Assembly (NCBI RefSeq): GCF_001182785.1
Contig: NZ_CP012099.1
Coordinates: 612,501-676,500 of the forward strand
DNA length: 64,000 nt
Origin: Bacillus thuringiensis
GTDB lineage: Bacteria > Bacillota > Bacilli > Bacillales > Bacillaceae_G
Reading direction: 5' to 3'
Shown: positions 32,215-42,178 of the stretch, one piece after another
How positions within the stretch are numbered: position 1 is the stretch's first letter
Layout: each line of letters begins with the position of its first letter
The notes under the pieces: model-generated
What the model was told of the DNA's origin: nothing
What the model saw: only the letters and a program-made list of their open reading frames with translations
Database searches by the model: none
Position numbers and translations under genes: made by a program

Positions 32215-33876
32215 ATGAAGGATTGGCATAAAAGTGTAGTCTATCAAATTTATCCGAAGAGCTTTAATAGTTATTACAATAGAGAAACCGGTGATATAAA
32301 AGGGGTTACAGAGAAACTAGATTATTTAAAAGAACTCGGAGTGGATTATATATGGTTAACACCGATATACCAATCACCACAAAATGATAATGGATATGAT
32401 GTAAGTGATTACTACAGCATTGATCCATCTTACGGAACGATGGAAGAGTTTGAAGAACTTTTAGCAAAAGCGAAAGTACGTAACATTGAGATTATGCTTG
32501 ATATTGTTGTAAATCATAGTTCGACTGAACATAAGTGGTTTAAAGAAGCGAAGGAAGATAAAAATAGTCCATATCGTAATTACTATATTTGGCGTGATGA
32601 AAAAAATAATTGGCAGTCTAAGTTTGGTGGATCTGCTTGGAAATATGATGAGAAGACGGAGCAATATTATTTACATTTATTTGATGAAACACAAGCTGAT
32701 TTAAATTGGGAAAATGAAAAACTTCGTGAAGAAGTATATGATATGATGCGTTTTTGGCTGGATAAAGGAGTAACAGGATTCCGATTAGATGTCATTAACT
32801 TAATTTCAAAAGACCAATGCTTCTTAAACGATGAAGGTAGTACTGCGACAAGTGATGGGCGCAAGTATTATACAGATGGTCCGCGTGTTCATGAATATTT
32901 ACAAGAGATGAACCGAAATGTTTTTGAAGGAAAAGATGTAATTACAGTTGGAGAAATGTCATCTACGACAATTGATAATTGTATTAAATATTCTAACCCT
33001 GAGCGCAATGAACTAAGCATGACGTTTAGTTTCCATCATTTAAAAGTAGATTATCCGAATGGTGATAAGTGGACGAAAGCAGAGTTTGATTTTATTAAAT
33101 TAAAAGAGATTATGTCTAACTGGCAAATTGAAATGCAAAAGGGCGAAGGATGGAATGCTTTATTTTGGTGTAATCATGACCAGCCTCGCATCGTGTCACG
33201 CTTTGGTGATGATGGAAAGTACCGAAACGAATCTGCAAAAATGTTAGCGACAGCCATGCACATGCTGCAAGGAACGCCTTATATTTATCAAGGGGAAGAA
33301 ATCGGTATGACGAATCCTAAATTTGAGTCCATCGAGCAATATCGTGATGTGGAATCGTTAAATATATACGATATAAAGCTAAAAGAAGGGCTATCAAAAG
33401 AAGAGATTATAGGGATTTTAAAGCAGAAATCTCGTGACAACTCTCGCACTCCAATGCAGTGGAATGAAGAGATGAACAGTGGTTTTACAACAAGTACACC
33501 TTGGATTTCGGTCGCTGAAAACTTTAAAGAAATAAACGTAGAGAAGGCATTAGAAGATAATGAGTCTGTATTTTATCATTATCAAAAACTAATTGAACTA
33601 AGAAAAACATATGATGTTATTACAGAAGGAGAGTATGCTATTTTAGATGAAAATCATCCTAAGATTTGGGCATATACACGTACTGTAGAGAATGAAGTAC
33701 TACTTGTTATAAATAACTTTTATGGAGAAGACATCACATATTCCGTACCAGTTCATGTTCAAGTAGATGGTATGAAACAAGAAGTAGTAGTATCAAATTA
33801 TAAAGATTCAAGTGTGGACATTAATAATTTAAATTTAAGACCATATGAATCAATTGTATATCGATATACGAAATAA
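32215..33876 (+). CDS. treA: Trehalose-6-phosphate hydrolase (phospho-alpha-(1,1)-glucosidase)
   Basis: A 553-aa GH13 enzyme splitting trehalose-6-phosphate into glucose and glucose-6-phosphate. The (beta/alpha)8 barrel regions are complete: DYIWLTPIYQSPQNDNGYDVSDY, MLDIVVNHSS, the nucleophile Asp in GFRLDVINLISK, acid/base Glu in TVGEMSS, and FWCNHDQPRIVSRFG. Length and C-terminal beta domain are standard. ATG 32215 follows AGGAGGAAG; the longer frame from 32176 overlaps treP and is not used. Induced with treP by trehalose-6-phosphate acting on TreR. Confidence 0.93.
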   Translation: MKDWHKSVVYQIYPKSFNSYYNRETGDIKGVTEKLDYLKELGVDYIWLTPIYQSPQNDNGYDVSDYYSIDPSYGTMEEFEELLAKAKVRNIEIMLDIVVNHSSTEHKWFKEAKEDKNSPYRNYYIWRDEKNNWQSKFGGSAWKYDEKTEQYYLHLFDETQADLNWENEKLREEVYDMMRFWLDKGVTGFRLDVINLISKDQCFLNDEGSTATSDGRKYYTDGPRVHEYLQEMNRNVFEGKDVITVGEMSSTTIDNCIKYSNPERNELSMTFSFHHLKVDYPNGDKWTKAEFDFIKLKEIMSNWQIEMQKGEGWNALFWCNHDQPRIVSRFGDDGKYRNESAKMLATAMHMLQGTPYIYQGEEIGMTNPKFESIEQYRDVESLNIYDIKLKEGLSKEEIIGILKQKSRDNSRTPMQWNEEMNSGFTTSTPWISVAENFKEINVEKALEDNESVFYHYQKLIELRKTYDVITEGEYAILDENHPKIWAYTRTVENEVLLVINNFYGEDITYSVPVHVQVDGMKQEVVVSNYKDSSVDINNLNLRPYESIVYRYTK

Positions 33877-33910
33877 AAGGTTGTATGCCGAGGAGGCATA
33901 CAACCTTTTA
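33875..33910. terminator. Bidirectional terminator between treA and the ger operon
   Basis: AAAAGGTTGTATGCC pairs with its complement around GAGGA. The stop codon of the germination gene lies within the hairpin. Confidence 0.88.
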
Positions 33911-35032
33911 TTTTAAGACACCACTATACAAAATATTTACTTCTACTTCAGGCTTAAATTTTACTTTTGCATAATCTTTATTCCAATTTTTTTTCTTCCA
34001 TAAATCAGGATGATAAGCGATAAGGTGTCTGCCGATACCGAAAGCATCACAGTTTGCTTTTTGTAGCTTTTTTGTTATCTTTTTAGCTTCTTTCGTAAGT
34101 TGTTTAGACAATTCTTTATTTAGTTTTTTTCTTTCATCCATTTTGTAAAGATTATCTCTCGGAGCTTCAAGCGCTATAACTTTTAGTTGGAGCTTAATGT
34201 GAGCATAAACATTTCCTTTTTTATCTGTTGTTATTTTTAAGTCTCGTTTTAACTTTCGATTACTTACTTCAATTGTAAGATAGTCAGATGTACTAGATGA
34301 ATCGTTATTTGTAAGTTTTTGGGTTATGCGAGCGCTTTTCCCCATTTTATCAGTTAGTAATACGAAGAGTACCGATTGGCGTAAAGGTAAAAGTCCAGTT
34401 AATTTATCTTTGTTAAATAGAGCTATCCCATTGGTTACAACTTCTTTTCCTTTTAGCTTTATAGATGGGAGGGTGAAATCTTTTCCGGGATCTAACATTT
34501 TTGTAGCGGCCGTTTCTAAAGTTTCATCTGGAAATATACTCATGTCTTCTAAGCTCTGTACTTTTTTCTTTAAAAAGTCTCCAATTAATAAATTTCCTAC
34601 CTTCTTTTGGGCAAGTATTTTATCCGTTTCCCCATCTACTGATATAAGTTTTACTAATGCGGTTGGATTTGTTGGATCTCTAAATCCAACGTCTAAATAA
34701 GGGAGTATGCCTTTCTTTTGGATTTTTGTTCCTAATAGTTCTACTCCATATTTGAAATAACGAATATTACCAGTAACGTTTTTTCTTAAAGAATCACTTG
34801 TATCACGTATGTTATAGCCAGTTGCTGAATGTACTTCATTTTTAAATGAAGATTGATCCCCACTCGAACTCTTTACGAGTTCAATGGTTTGCTGCAGTTT
34901 ATTTTCTTCTGTAATATCAAAGCCAATACTATAAGCTAATCTCGCATCTCTTAAAGGTTCTTGATCCCAACAACCAGAAAGAAGTGAGCTAGCGCACAAT
35001 ATGCTACATAATTTAATTGTTTTTTTGTGCAT
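33908..35032 (-). CDS. gerKC: Spore germinant receptor subunit C (Ger(x)C lipoprotein)
   Basis: A 374-aa lipoprotein. The signal peptide ends in LLSGCWDQ (lipobox Cys about 21; CWD is the hallmark of GerC proteins), followed by the GerC N- and C-terminal domains. It is anchored on the outer face of the spore inner membrane, where A, B and C subunits form a receptor for amino acids, nucleosides or sugars. It is the last gene of the operon and overlaps the B subunit gene by 20 bp. The K designation rests on remembered position beside tre in B. cereus group genomes; the family call is firm. Confidence 0.85.
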   Translation of the reverse strand: MHKKTIKLCSILCASSLLSGCWDQEPLRDARLAYSIGFDITEENKLQQTIELVKSSSGDQSSFKNEVHSATGYNIRDTSDSLRKNVTGNIRYFKYGVELLGTKIQKKGILPYLDVGFRDPTNPTALVKLISVDGETDKILAQKKVGNLLIGDFLKKKVQSLEDMSIFPDETLETAATKMLDPGKDFTLPSIKLKGKEVVTNGIALFNKDKLTGLLPLRQSVLFVLLTDKMGKSARITQKLTNNDSSSTSDYLTIEVSNRKLKRDLKITTDKKGNVYAHIKLQLKVIALEAPRDNLYKMDERKKLNKELSKQLTKEAKKITKKLQKANCDAFGIGRHLIAYHPDLWKKKNWNKDYAKVKFKPEVEVNILYSGVLK

Positions 35033-36122
35033 ATGGAGCTCCTTTCTTATTTCTGAATAAGGAATAGAGAAGAAATAAAAAAGGTAGAATTACTATAAAA
35101 ATATAGGTGAATTTATCAGTAAATGTAGCAAGTACTTTAAGCTCCTCAGGTGTATCTATAAATAAGGCTACACTAAAAGCAATAATACCAACGATTGGAA
35201 CAGCTTTTTTATGATTAGCAAGATTGAATATATGTCCAATTCCTATTGAAGCAGCACAGTAATAACTAGCGATGGAGGCTACAACAGTTATCATCCAAAT
35301 TGGAATGAAAATTAGGTCTGTTCGGTCTATAATCCCAATATGGAGAGAGCGTAATAAGTAAGCAACTGGTTCTGGAATAAGCTCAACTTGTTTTGGACTA
35401 AATACAATAAAGCAAATCCAAACGGTAAAAGTGTAAAAAAGAGTTACAAATCCATTAGCGATAGAAATGGCCTTTAGCCGTGCAACAGGATTCCCATTTA
35501 CTTTTGGAAAAGCGATCAGAATAATTTCAAAACCATACATAGCTGTAATGGTTTCCTTTGAAGCTTGAATAATATTCCACCATCCGGCTTCTGTAATTGG
35601 AAAAATATAAGAAAAATCAGCTCGTGAAAAACCTAGTGCAATTAAAAGAGCCATGGGCAAAATGAGAATAGAAGCCATGACATAAAATCTTACAATTACT
35701 TTAAATGTATTATAGGCTACATAGCAGCAAGCTATTGTAAATAGTATGAGAATTGCAGACCAAGGGGTTGCTTGCAAAACCCATACTTTAATGACATTAC
35801 AAGCATTTAACATAACGGTCATACCGATAAGTGTAAAATAAAGAACATATGAAAATCCTAATAGTTTTCCGAATTTATTCCCAAACATTATAGAAGAAAT
35901 TTCATACATAGTTGCATCAGGAAATCTTCTTAACAAAAACCACATAAGTAAAATAATAAGTTGAATTGCAAGACCAGCGATGAGAGCAGAAATCCATCCG
36001 CCACCTTTCGCTATTGGGTGAAGACGGTTTGGTAAAGAAAGTATACCAACTCCGATTTGGCACTGAATAACGAAAAAGGTAAATTGAACAAGTGAAATTT
36101 TACTTTGCGTGTTTGTCACCAT
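35013..36122 (-). CDS. gerKB: Spore germinant receptor subunit B (GerAB/ArcD-like permease)
   Basis: A 369-aa integral membrane protein of the spore germination permease family (APC superfamily), about 10 TM segments, beginning KISLVQFTFFVIQCQIGVGILSLPNRLH. This subunit carries the germinant-binding pocket in characterised receptors. Two ATGs lie 6 bp apart; 36122 is better spaced from GAGAGG than 36128. It overlaps the end of the A subunit gene (to 36100) by 23 bp and the C gene by 20 bp, showing tight coupling. Expected expression is in the forespore under sigma G. Confidence 0.85.
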   Translation of the reverse strand: MVTNTQSKISLVQFTFFVIQCQIGVGILSLPNRLHPIAKGGGWISALIAGLAIQLIILLMWFLLRRFPDATMYEISSIMFGNKFGKLLGFSYVLYFTLIGMTVMLNACNVIKVWVLQATPWSAILILFTIACCYVAYNTFKVIVRFYVMASILILPMALLIALGFSRADFSYIFPITEAGWWNIIQASKETITAMYGFEIILIAFPKVNGNPVARLKAISIANGFVTLFYTFTVWICFIVFSPKQVELIPEPVAYLLRSLHIGIIDRTDLIFIPIWMITVVASIASYYCAASIGIGHIFNLANHKKAVPIVGIIAFSVALFIDTPEELKVLATFTDKFTYIFIVILPFLFLLYSLFRNKKGAPYAQKNN

Positions 36123-37602
36123 TCTCATCCTCTCTCGTTACATGCTGTCGTTGCATTTTTTTCGGCTTTGGATCATGAGGCCGTTCCCAAAACGACCAAA
36201 TTGGAAGTCTTACAAAAGAATCTTTCATATCTTTGATCCGCATCGGGGCAACAGGAGACAGATATGGTGTATGAAATGAGTGTAGCTGACATAAATGAAC
36301 GAAAGTTATAATTAGACCAAATGATATTCCGACATATCCGAATATAGCAGCAAGGAGCATTAACGGAAAACGAAGAATACGAACTGCTGAACTCATATCG
36401 TTTGATGGAACGAGAAAAGATGCAATTGCAGTTAAAGCTACAACGATAATCATCGTATAAGAAACGAGTCCAGCTTTTACAATCGCATCACCAATTACTA
36501 AACCGCCTACAATACCGATTGTTTGTCCAACTCGGCTTGGCAAGCGAATACCAGCTTCCCGTAATAATTCGAAAATCAATTCCATTAAGAGAGCCTCAAA
36601 AATGGGAGGGAGAGGTACTTTTTCTAATGAAGCTTTAATTGTATAAACGAGCTCGAGTGGCAACACATCAGGATGAAAAGCGACGGTTGCGATATATATA
36701 GCTGGTAAGAGAAAGGCAATCAAGAAGCTCACTAGGCGAATCATTCGGACGAAAGAACCAACAATCCAGCGATTATTATAGTCATCTGGTGATTGATAGA
36801 AAGCGAATAACGTAACAGGAACGATAAGAGCTGTTGGATCTCCATCGGATAAAATAGCAACTCGGCCTTCCATTAAATTAGCGACAGTTCTATCTGGCCG
36901 CTCTGTATTTAATTGTTGTGGAAATGGCGAGAAAGAATTATCTTCTATAAATTCTTGTATATAACCTGGTGCCATAAGGGAATCGGTTTTAATAGTTTCT
37001 AGCCTTCTTTTTACTTCGGTAACGAGATCATCATTAGCTATATTTTGAATATAAGCAATAGCTACTTTCGTGTGCATTTCTTCACCGAGTGTAAAATATT
37101 TAACAACTACATTTGGACTCTTAATGAGTTTACGAATAGAAGCTAAATTCGTTGCTAAATCTTCTACAAAACCAGTATGCGGTCCACGTACAATACCTTC
37201 ATTATCAGGCTCTGTTATATCTCTTTTTAAAGATAGAGCTGTTTCAAAAATACAAAAGCTTTCGACTTGCTCATGGAAATATAATGATTTACCTTGTAAT
37301 AAAAGCTGCACACCATAATTTAAATTCGTTTCTTTTGTCATATTCAATGTAGAAAAAGCTTTATCTAAAGCTAAGTCTGACCGTGTCAATAAAGGCTCAA
37401 GGGCTAACTGATGAATTAGATTTGGATCTGCTAAAGATTCGATATATAAGATTGTTCCTTTTCCGTTTTGAAAAGGGAGATCTAATTTTTTTATATCATC
37501 AGAATGAGAAAGTTTATTTTCAATGTAATTAATGTTCTCCGGAAGTGATGGAAACATATGCTTTTGTTTTTTACTCTCTTGTTGTTCTTGTTTCTCTGTC
37601 AT
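36100..37602 (-). CDS. gerKA: Spore germinant receptor subunit A (GerA family)
   Basis: A 500-aa GerA-family protein. The large N-terminal soluble domain (about 1-285) includes KSPNVVVKYFTLGEEMHTKVAIAYI and the conserved EFIEDNSFSPFPQQLNTERPDRTVANLMEGRVAILSDGDPTALIVP. A membrane domain with 4-5 TM segments follows (about 290-450), with PPIFEALLMELIFELLREAGIRLPSRVGQTIGIVGGLVIGDA. The frame extends to 37611, but ATG 37602 follows AAGAGGTGG at normal spacing. First gene of the ger A-B-C operon. Germinant specificity cannot be read from sequence. Confidence 0.87.
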   Translation of the reverse strand: MTEKQEQQESKKQKHMFPSLPENINYIENKLSHSDDIKKLDLPFQNGKGTILYIESLADPNLIHQLALEPLLTRSDLALDKAFSTLNMTKETNLNYGVQLLLQGKSLYFHEQVESFCIFETALSLKRDITEPDNEGIVRGPHTGFVEDLATNLASIRKLIKSPNVVVKYFTLGEEMHTKVAIAYIQNIANDDLVTEVKRRLETIKTDSLMAPGYIQEFIEDNSFSPFPQQLNTERPDRTVANLMEGRVAILSDGDPTALIVPVTLFAFYQSPDDYNNRWIVGSFVRMIRLVSFLIAFLLPAIYIATVAFHPDVLPLELVYTIKASLEKVPLPPIFEALLMELIFELLREAGIRLPSRVGQTIGIVGGLVIGDAIVKAGLVSYTMIIVVALTAIASFLVPSNDMSSAVRILRFPLMLLAAIFGYVGISFGLIITFVHLCQLHSFHTPYLSPVAPMRIKDMKDSFVRLPIWSFWERPHDPKPKKMQRQHVTREDENGDKHAK

Positions 37603-37791
37603 AATTTCCACCTCTTTTAAAGTGCAATTGTTTCTGTTAATTTTTGTCGTTTGTGAGAAATTTATGCTTGAATTATTTTTAAAAAAAGAGGATTGAAAGT
37701 TACGTTACATTGTCTTTTGTGCACTATTCAATTTCATAGCAGTACTTCTCACATTTGTGTCGAATTAAGAAGATATATAGGAGGGATACAT

Positions 37792-38763
37792 ATGGAAATA
37801 GCTGTAGAACGTGTTTTTACAAAGGAAATTTTAGCAAGAGCGGCAAGAGAATTTCATGTAACAGTGGAAGAAAAGCCACTTGGAGATTTTGAAAATTATA
37901 TTTTTAAGGCGAAGGGTGATAATGATGAAGATTACGTATTACGTTTAACGCATTCTTCTCATCGCTCTAAACAAGAGGTAGAGGCGGAACTAGATTTTTT
38001 ACGATATGTTGCGGAGAATGGGGCAAAGGTAGCAGGACCTCTTTATTCAACGTCTCAGAATCTTGTAGAAGAAATTGTAGCAGAGGATGGAACGTTCTTT
38101 TTCGCGTCTTTATTTACATATGCAAAAGGCGAGCAAGTAAAAGGAGAGGAATCGCCTTATTGGGGAAATACTTACTTTGAAGCGTGGGGAAAAGCGATTG
38201 GACAACTGCATCGCCTTACAATGGATTATCCTAAAACAGATTACCGTGATACGTGGGAAGAGGACGAGAGTAGCATTGTTAATGAATTAGAAGATGAGAA
38301 AGTGAAAGAGATTGCTGCTGTATTAATGGAGGAAATAAAGACTCTTCCAATTGGCAGAGAAACGTTCGGTCTTATGCATGGCGATATTCATCCAGGTAAT
38401 TTCCATTATGATGGAAAAGAGCTAACAATCTTTGATTTTGATGATGCTGCCTATAATTACTTCATTCATGATTTGGCAATGGTTCTTTATTACTCGGTCC
38501 TTTTTGCACCGTGGACAGTGGAGGAGAAGACGACATTCGCTCGTAAACAGTTACAAGTGTTAAGAAAAGGATACGAATATGAGCACAGGCTGGCGGATAG
38601 TTGGTATGAATCGTTACCACTATTTTTACGCTTACGTGATATAGGTTTATATGGAACGCTTCAAAAGAAGTTTAAAGGGAAAGATATGCCTGATAATTTC
38701 TTGAAATTATCGGAAGAGCTATACGGAAGAATTATCAAAAAAGAAGCAATTGTGAATATATAA
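37792..38763 (+). CDS. Phosphotransferase (APH/CotS-like kinase fold) protein
   Basis: A 323-aa protein of the aminoglycoside phosphotransferase / choline kinase-like fold. The catalytic loop is FGLMHGDIHPGNFHYDG (HGDxHxxN), the metal-binding Asp lies in LTIFDFDDAAYNYFIHDLAMVLYYS, and the N-terminal nucleotide-binding region is YIFKAKGDNDEDYVLRLTHSS. The first 33 codons of the longer frame are rejected because ATG 37792 has AGGAGGGA upstream. Relatives include homoserine kinase-like and spore CotS/YtaA proteins. A role in antibiotic resistance is not implied. Substrate unknown. Confidence 0.82.
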   Translation: MEIAVERVFTKEILARAAREFHVTVEEKPLGDFENYIFKAKGDNDEDYVLRLTHSSHRSKQEVEAELDFLRYVAENGAKVAGPLYSTSQNLVEEIVAEDGTFFFASLFTYAKGEQVKGEESPYWGNTYFEAWGKAIGQLHRLTMDYPKTDYRDTWEEDESSIVNELEDEKVKEIAAVLMEEIKTLPIGRETFGLMHGDIHPGNFHYDGKELTIFDFDDAAYNYFIHDLAMVLYYSVLFAPWTVEEKTTFARKQLQVLRKGYEYEHRLADSWYESLPLFLRLRDIGLYGTLQKKFKGKDMPDNFLKLSEELYGRIIKKEAIVNI

Positions 38764-38778
38764 TACATTTAGTTCAAA

Positions 38779-38816
38779 ACAAAGTATATAAAACAAATAT
38801 ATACTTTGTTTTTTTA
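38779..38816 (+). terminator. Terminator of the phosphotransferase gene
   Basis: AACAAAGTATAT pairs with ATATACTTTGTT and is followed by a T-run. Confidence 0.85.
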
Positions 38817-38920
38817 TACAAAAATATGTTTACTTTATTAAAATAATATTGTCCTAGATTCGGTATACACTTATAATTTTATATATATTCTGAATATTCT
38901 TTATAAAAAGAGGAGGGGGA

Positions 38921-40384
38921 ATGTTGGAAGCTATCGTAAGTTGGATCAATAATATTGTTTGGAGTCCAGCACTTGTTTATTTATGTTTAGGAGCAGGTTT
39001 ATATTTTTCCATTCGAACGAGGTTTTTACAAGTAAGGCATGTAGGAGAAATGGTGAAGCTTACATTTCAAGGAGAAAAATCGGATGCTGGTGTTTCTTCG
39101 TTCCAGGCGTTAGCACTTTCTTTATCAGGGCGCGTTGGAACAGGAAATATTGCGGGTGTTGCAACGGCTGTTGCATTTGGTGGTCCAGGAGCTGTCTTTT
39201 GGATGTGGGCGGTCGCGTTTCTAGGAGCAGGTTCTGCTTATGTAGAATCGACACTTGCACAAATATATAAGACGAAGCATCAAGGGCAATTCCGTGGTGG
39301 TCCAGCTTATTACATTGAAAAAGGGTTAGGGGTTAAATGGTATGCATTAGTATTCGTTGCAGCAACAATTCTTGCAACGGGGATGCTGTTACCGGGTGTT
39401 CAGGCAAATAGTATTGCTGTAAGTTTGGAAACAGCTTTCGGTATTAATACTTCTGTATCCGGAGCGGTATTAGTAGCGGCATTAGCGCTTATTATTTTTG
39501 GTGGAGTTAAGCGAATTGTTAATGTAGCGCAAGTTGTAGTGCCATTTATGGCGCTTGGTTATATTTTAGTAGCTTGCGTGATTGTTGCTATGAATATTGA
39601 AAAATTACCAGATGCTTTCATGTTAATTTTAAAAAGTGCCTTTGCATTAGAAGCAGCTTTTGGTGGAATTATTGGTTTAGCAATCTCTTGGGGAGTAAAA
39701 CGTGGTATTTATTCCAATGAAGCAGGGCAAGGAACTGGGGCCCATGCGGCGGCAGCTGCTGAAGTATCACATCCAGCTAAACAAGGGTTAGTACAAGCAT
39801 TTTCCGTTTACATTGATACATTATTTGTTTGTTCAGCAACAGCATTTATGATGATTATTACAGGCATGTATAACGTATTTGATGCAAGCGGAAAAAACTT
39901 TATCGTTAATAAATTAAATGGTGCGCAGCCGGGTCCTGGTTATACACAGGCAGCAGTAGAATCTGTTTTCCCTGGATTTGGAAACGGTTTCGTTGCAATT
40001 TCTTTACTATTCTTCGCGTTTACAACAATTATGGCGTATTACTACATTGCAGAAACGAATATTGCATACTTAAATCGTGATAAAGACCGTCCTTGGATGT
40101 CCATCGTACTAAAATTTGTATTCTTAGGAGTCGTATTCTATGGTTGTGTAAAAACAGCTGCAACGGCTTGGGCTTTAGGTGATATTGGTGTAGGGATTAT
40201 GGCATGGGTTAACATTATCGCGATTTTACTACTACAAAAACCAGCATTGATCGCATTAAAAGATTATGAAAAGCAGAAAAAAGAAGGGAAAGATCCAGTA
40301 TTTGATCCGCAGGAATTAGGAATTAAAAATGCTGATTTTTGGGAGCATGAATACGGGAAAGATAAGAAAGAAGAAGTATCTTAA
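38921..40384 (+). CDS. Sodium:alanine symporter (AGCS family)
   Basis: A 487-aa, about 11-TM protein of the alanine or glycine:cation symporter family (AlsT/DagA-like). Visible are VYLCLGAGLYFSIRTRFLQVRH, SLSGRVGTGNIAGVATAVAFGGPGAVFWMW (substrate/sodium site) and SNEAGQGTGAHAAAAAEVSHPAKQGLVQAFSVYIDT. Length is normal. ATG follows GGAGGGGG. Single gene between two terminators. It probably takes up alanine, possibly also glycine or glutamine. Confidence 0.9.
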   Translation: MLEAIVSWINNIVWSPALVYLCLGAGLYFSIRTRFLQVRHVGEMVKLTFQGEKSDAGVSSFQALALSLSGRVGTGNIAGVATAVAFGGPGAVFWMWAVAFLGAGSAYVESTLAQIYKTKHQGQFRGGPAYYIEKGLGVKWYALVFVAATILATGMLLPGVQANSIAVSLETAFGINTSVSGAVLVAALALIIFGGVKRIVNVAQVVVPFMALGYILVACVIVAMNIEKLPDAFMLILKSAFALEAAFGGIIGLAISWGVKRGIYSNEAGQGTGAHAAAAAEVSHPAKQGLVQAFSVYIDTLFVCSATAFMMIITGMYNVFDASGKNFIVNKLNGAQPGPGYTQAAVESVFPGFGNGFVAISLLFFAFTTIMAYYYIAETNIAYLNRDKDRPWMSIVLKFVFLGVVFYGCVKTAATAWALGDIGVGIMAWVNIIAILLLQKPALIALKDYEKQKKEGKDPVFDPQELGIKNADFWEHEYGKDKKEEVS

Positions 40385-40398
40385 TAGAATAGAAATGA

Positions 40399-40429
40399 AA
40401 AAAGCAAAGGGGAAACCCTTTGCTTTTTT
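40399..40429 (+). terminator. Terminator of the AGCS symporter gene
   Basis: GCAAAGGG GAAA CCCTTTGC with flanking A and T runs. Confidence 0.88.
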
Positions 40430-40516
40430 TATGGACAAATTGAAGCTGAAAGTTATTTTTGGGACTATTTTTGAATATAAAAAGAATGTACATGCGTTGT
40501 TAGGGGAAGGGGGAGT

Positions 40517-41248
40517 ATGTTGATAGAATTTCGTAATGTAAATAAATATTATGGTAACTTTCAAGTTTTGAAAAATATTAATGTGCAAGTGAAAAAAGGC
40601 GAAGTGGTAGTAGTTGTCGGGCCTTCAGGATCAGGAAAAAGTACATTGCTTCGATGTATAAATCAATTAGAGGCAATTACAGATGGAGAATTAATTGTAC
40701 AAAATACAGAGGTACACAATAAAAAAACGGACATGAATGAATTGCGGCGAAATATTGGGATGGTCTTTCAACATTTTTATTTATATCCACATAAAACAGT
40801 TCTGCAAAATATTACACTAGCACCGATTAAAGTAAATAAAGTTTCCAAAGAAGAAGCAGAGAAAACAGCAATGTTTTATTTAGAGAAAGTAGGAATCCCG
40901 GAGAAGGCTAATGTATATCCGCATCAATTATCCGGAGGACAACAGCAAAGGGTAGCAATTGCTAGAGGACTTGCGATGCAACCGGAAATTATGCTGTTCG
41001 ATGAGCCTACGTCTGCTCTTGATCCGGAGATGATCGGGGAAGTACTTGATGTTATGAAAACGCTAGCTAAAGAAGGGATGACAATGGTCGTTGTCACGCA
41101 TGAAATGGGATTTGCGCGAGAAGTAGCAGATCGGATTTTATTTATGGATGATGGTCAAATTATTGAAGATACAACACCGGCGCAATTTTTTGCAAATCCT
41201 GAACAAGAAAGAGCTCGTTTATTTTTAAGTCGGGTGCTAAATCATTAG
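40517..41248 (+). CDS. glnQ: Glutamine-type amino-acid ABC transporter ATPase
   Basis: A 243-aa ATPase of the polar amino-acid uptake family. Walker [11 protein letters not shown]-loop region [14 protein letters not shown], signature [15 protein letters not shown], Walker [15 protein letters not shown], switch [14 protein letters not shown]. It heads a four-gene set (ATPase, binding protein, two permeases), the B. subtilis glnQHMP layout. Glutamine/glutamate is inferred from that layout and the family. The Shine-Dalgarno GGGGGAG lies very close to the ATG. Confidence 0.87.
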   Translation: MLIEFRNVNKYYGNFQVLKNINVQVKKGEVVVVVGPSGSGKSTLLRCINQLEAITDGELIVQNTEVHNKKTDMNELRRNIGMVFQHFYLYPHKTVLQNITLAPIKVNKVSKEEAEKTAMFYLEKVGIPEKANVYPHQLSGGQQQRVAIARGLAMQPEIMLFDEPTSALDPEMIGEVLDVMKTLAKEGMTMVVVTHEMGFAREVADRILFMDDGQIIEDTTPAQFFANPEQERARLFLSRVLNH

Positions 41249-41260
41249 AGGAGGAATTTC

Positions 41261-42091
41261 ATGCTTAAAATGAAAAAGTTATTTACTTTAATCGTATTTT
41301 CATGTTTATTCGTGCTTGTTGTTGCTGGATGCGGAAGTAAGAAAGATGAGGCAAAGGAAACAAATACGAAGCAAGGCGGGGCTGTTGAGCAAATTAAGAA
41401 ACGAGGGAAATTAGTAGTTGGGGTGAAGAATGATACGAATTTATTTGGATTGAAAAATCCTTCAACAGGGCAGGTAGAAGGATTCGATGTTGATATCGCG
41501 AAGGCACTTGCGAAAAAGATTCTTGGAGATGAAAAGAAGCTAGAGTTGAAAGAAGTAACGTCTAAAACACGTATTCCAATGCTGAAAAATGGTGATATTG
41601 ATGCAATTATTGCGACAATGACAATTACGGAAGAACGCAAAAAAGAAGTGGATTTTTCAGATGTATATTTTAAAGCAGGACAATCGTTACTTGTGAAAAA
41701 AGGAAGCAATATTAAGAGCGTCGATGATATAAAACAAGGCGTTAAAGTATTAGCTGTAAAAGGATCAACATCTACAAATAACATTCGTCAAAAGTCACCA
41801 GAAGCGACTGTATTAGAATTTGAAAATTATAGTGAGGCATTTACAGCGTTAAAGGCAGGTAAAGGTGATGTGTTAACGACAGATAATGCGATTCTTTATG
41901 GAATGGCAAAACAAGATGCTAATTATGAAGTAGTAGGAAAAATTTTCACAGATGAACCGTACGGAATTGCAGTGCAAAAAGGTGCAGACGATTTAACGAA
42001 AGAGATTAATAACTTACTAAAAGATATGAAGGCGAGCGGGGAATACGATAAATTGTATGAAAAATGGATCGGTCAAAAACAAGAGAAGTAA
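41261..42091 (+). CDS. glnH: Amino-acid ABC transporter substrate-binding lipoprotein (GlnH-like)
   Basis: A 276-aa SBP_bac_3 lipoprotein: signal peptide ending VVAGCGSKK (lipobox Cys about 25), then the domain from GKLVVGVKNDTNLFGLKNPSTGQVEGFDVDIAKALAKKILG, with the ligand-binding Arg in TITEERKKEVDFSDVYF. It captures the amino acid outside the membrane for the GlnM/GlnP-like permeases. It starts 12 bp after glnQ. A GC-rich hairpin between it and the next permease gene probably raises its relative mRNA level. Confidence 0.88.
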   Translation: MLKMKKLFTLIVFSCLFVLVVAGCGSKKDEAKETNTKQGGAVEQIKKRGKLVVGVKNDTNLFGLKNPSTGQVEGFDVDIAKALAKKILGDEKKLELKEVTSKTRIPMLKNGDIDAIIATMTITEERKKEVDFSDVYFKAGQSLLVKKGSNIKSVDDIKQGVKVLAVKGSTSTNNIRQKSPEATVLEFENYSEAFTALKAGKGDVLTTDNAILYGMAKQDANYEVVGKIFTDEPYGIAVQKGADDLTKEINNLLKDMKASGEYDKLYEKWIGQKQEK

Positions 42092-42129
42092 AGTGAAACT
42101 TTATTTTTCTTGATAAATAGTAAGAGTGA

Positions 42130-42156
42130 GAGGATGAGAGTACTCATCCTCTTCTT
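42130..42156 (+). terminator. Intra-operon hairpin between glnH and the permease genes
   Basis: GAGGATGAG AGTA CTCATCCTC followed by only a weak TTCTT. It is probably a partial terminator or mRNA 3'-end stabiliser that favours glnH over the permease messages. Confidence 0.6.
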
Positions 42157-42178
42157 GTAAAGAAAGAGGGGAGAATAT

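Noticed and set aside
37792..38763. Antibiotic-resistance kinase
   Set aside because: The fold matches the APH family, but many housekeeping kinases share it; nothing in sequence or context indicates an antibiotic substrate.
41245..41784. 179-aa open frame antisense to glnH
   Set aside because: Composition (Ser/Phe-rich) is typical of an antisense shadow of a Lys/Glu-rich gene; no recognisable domain.
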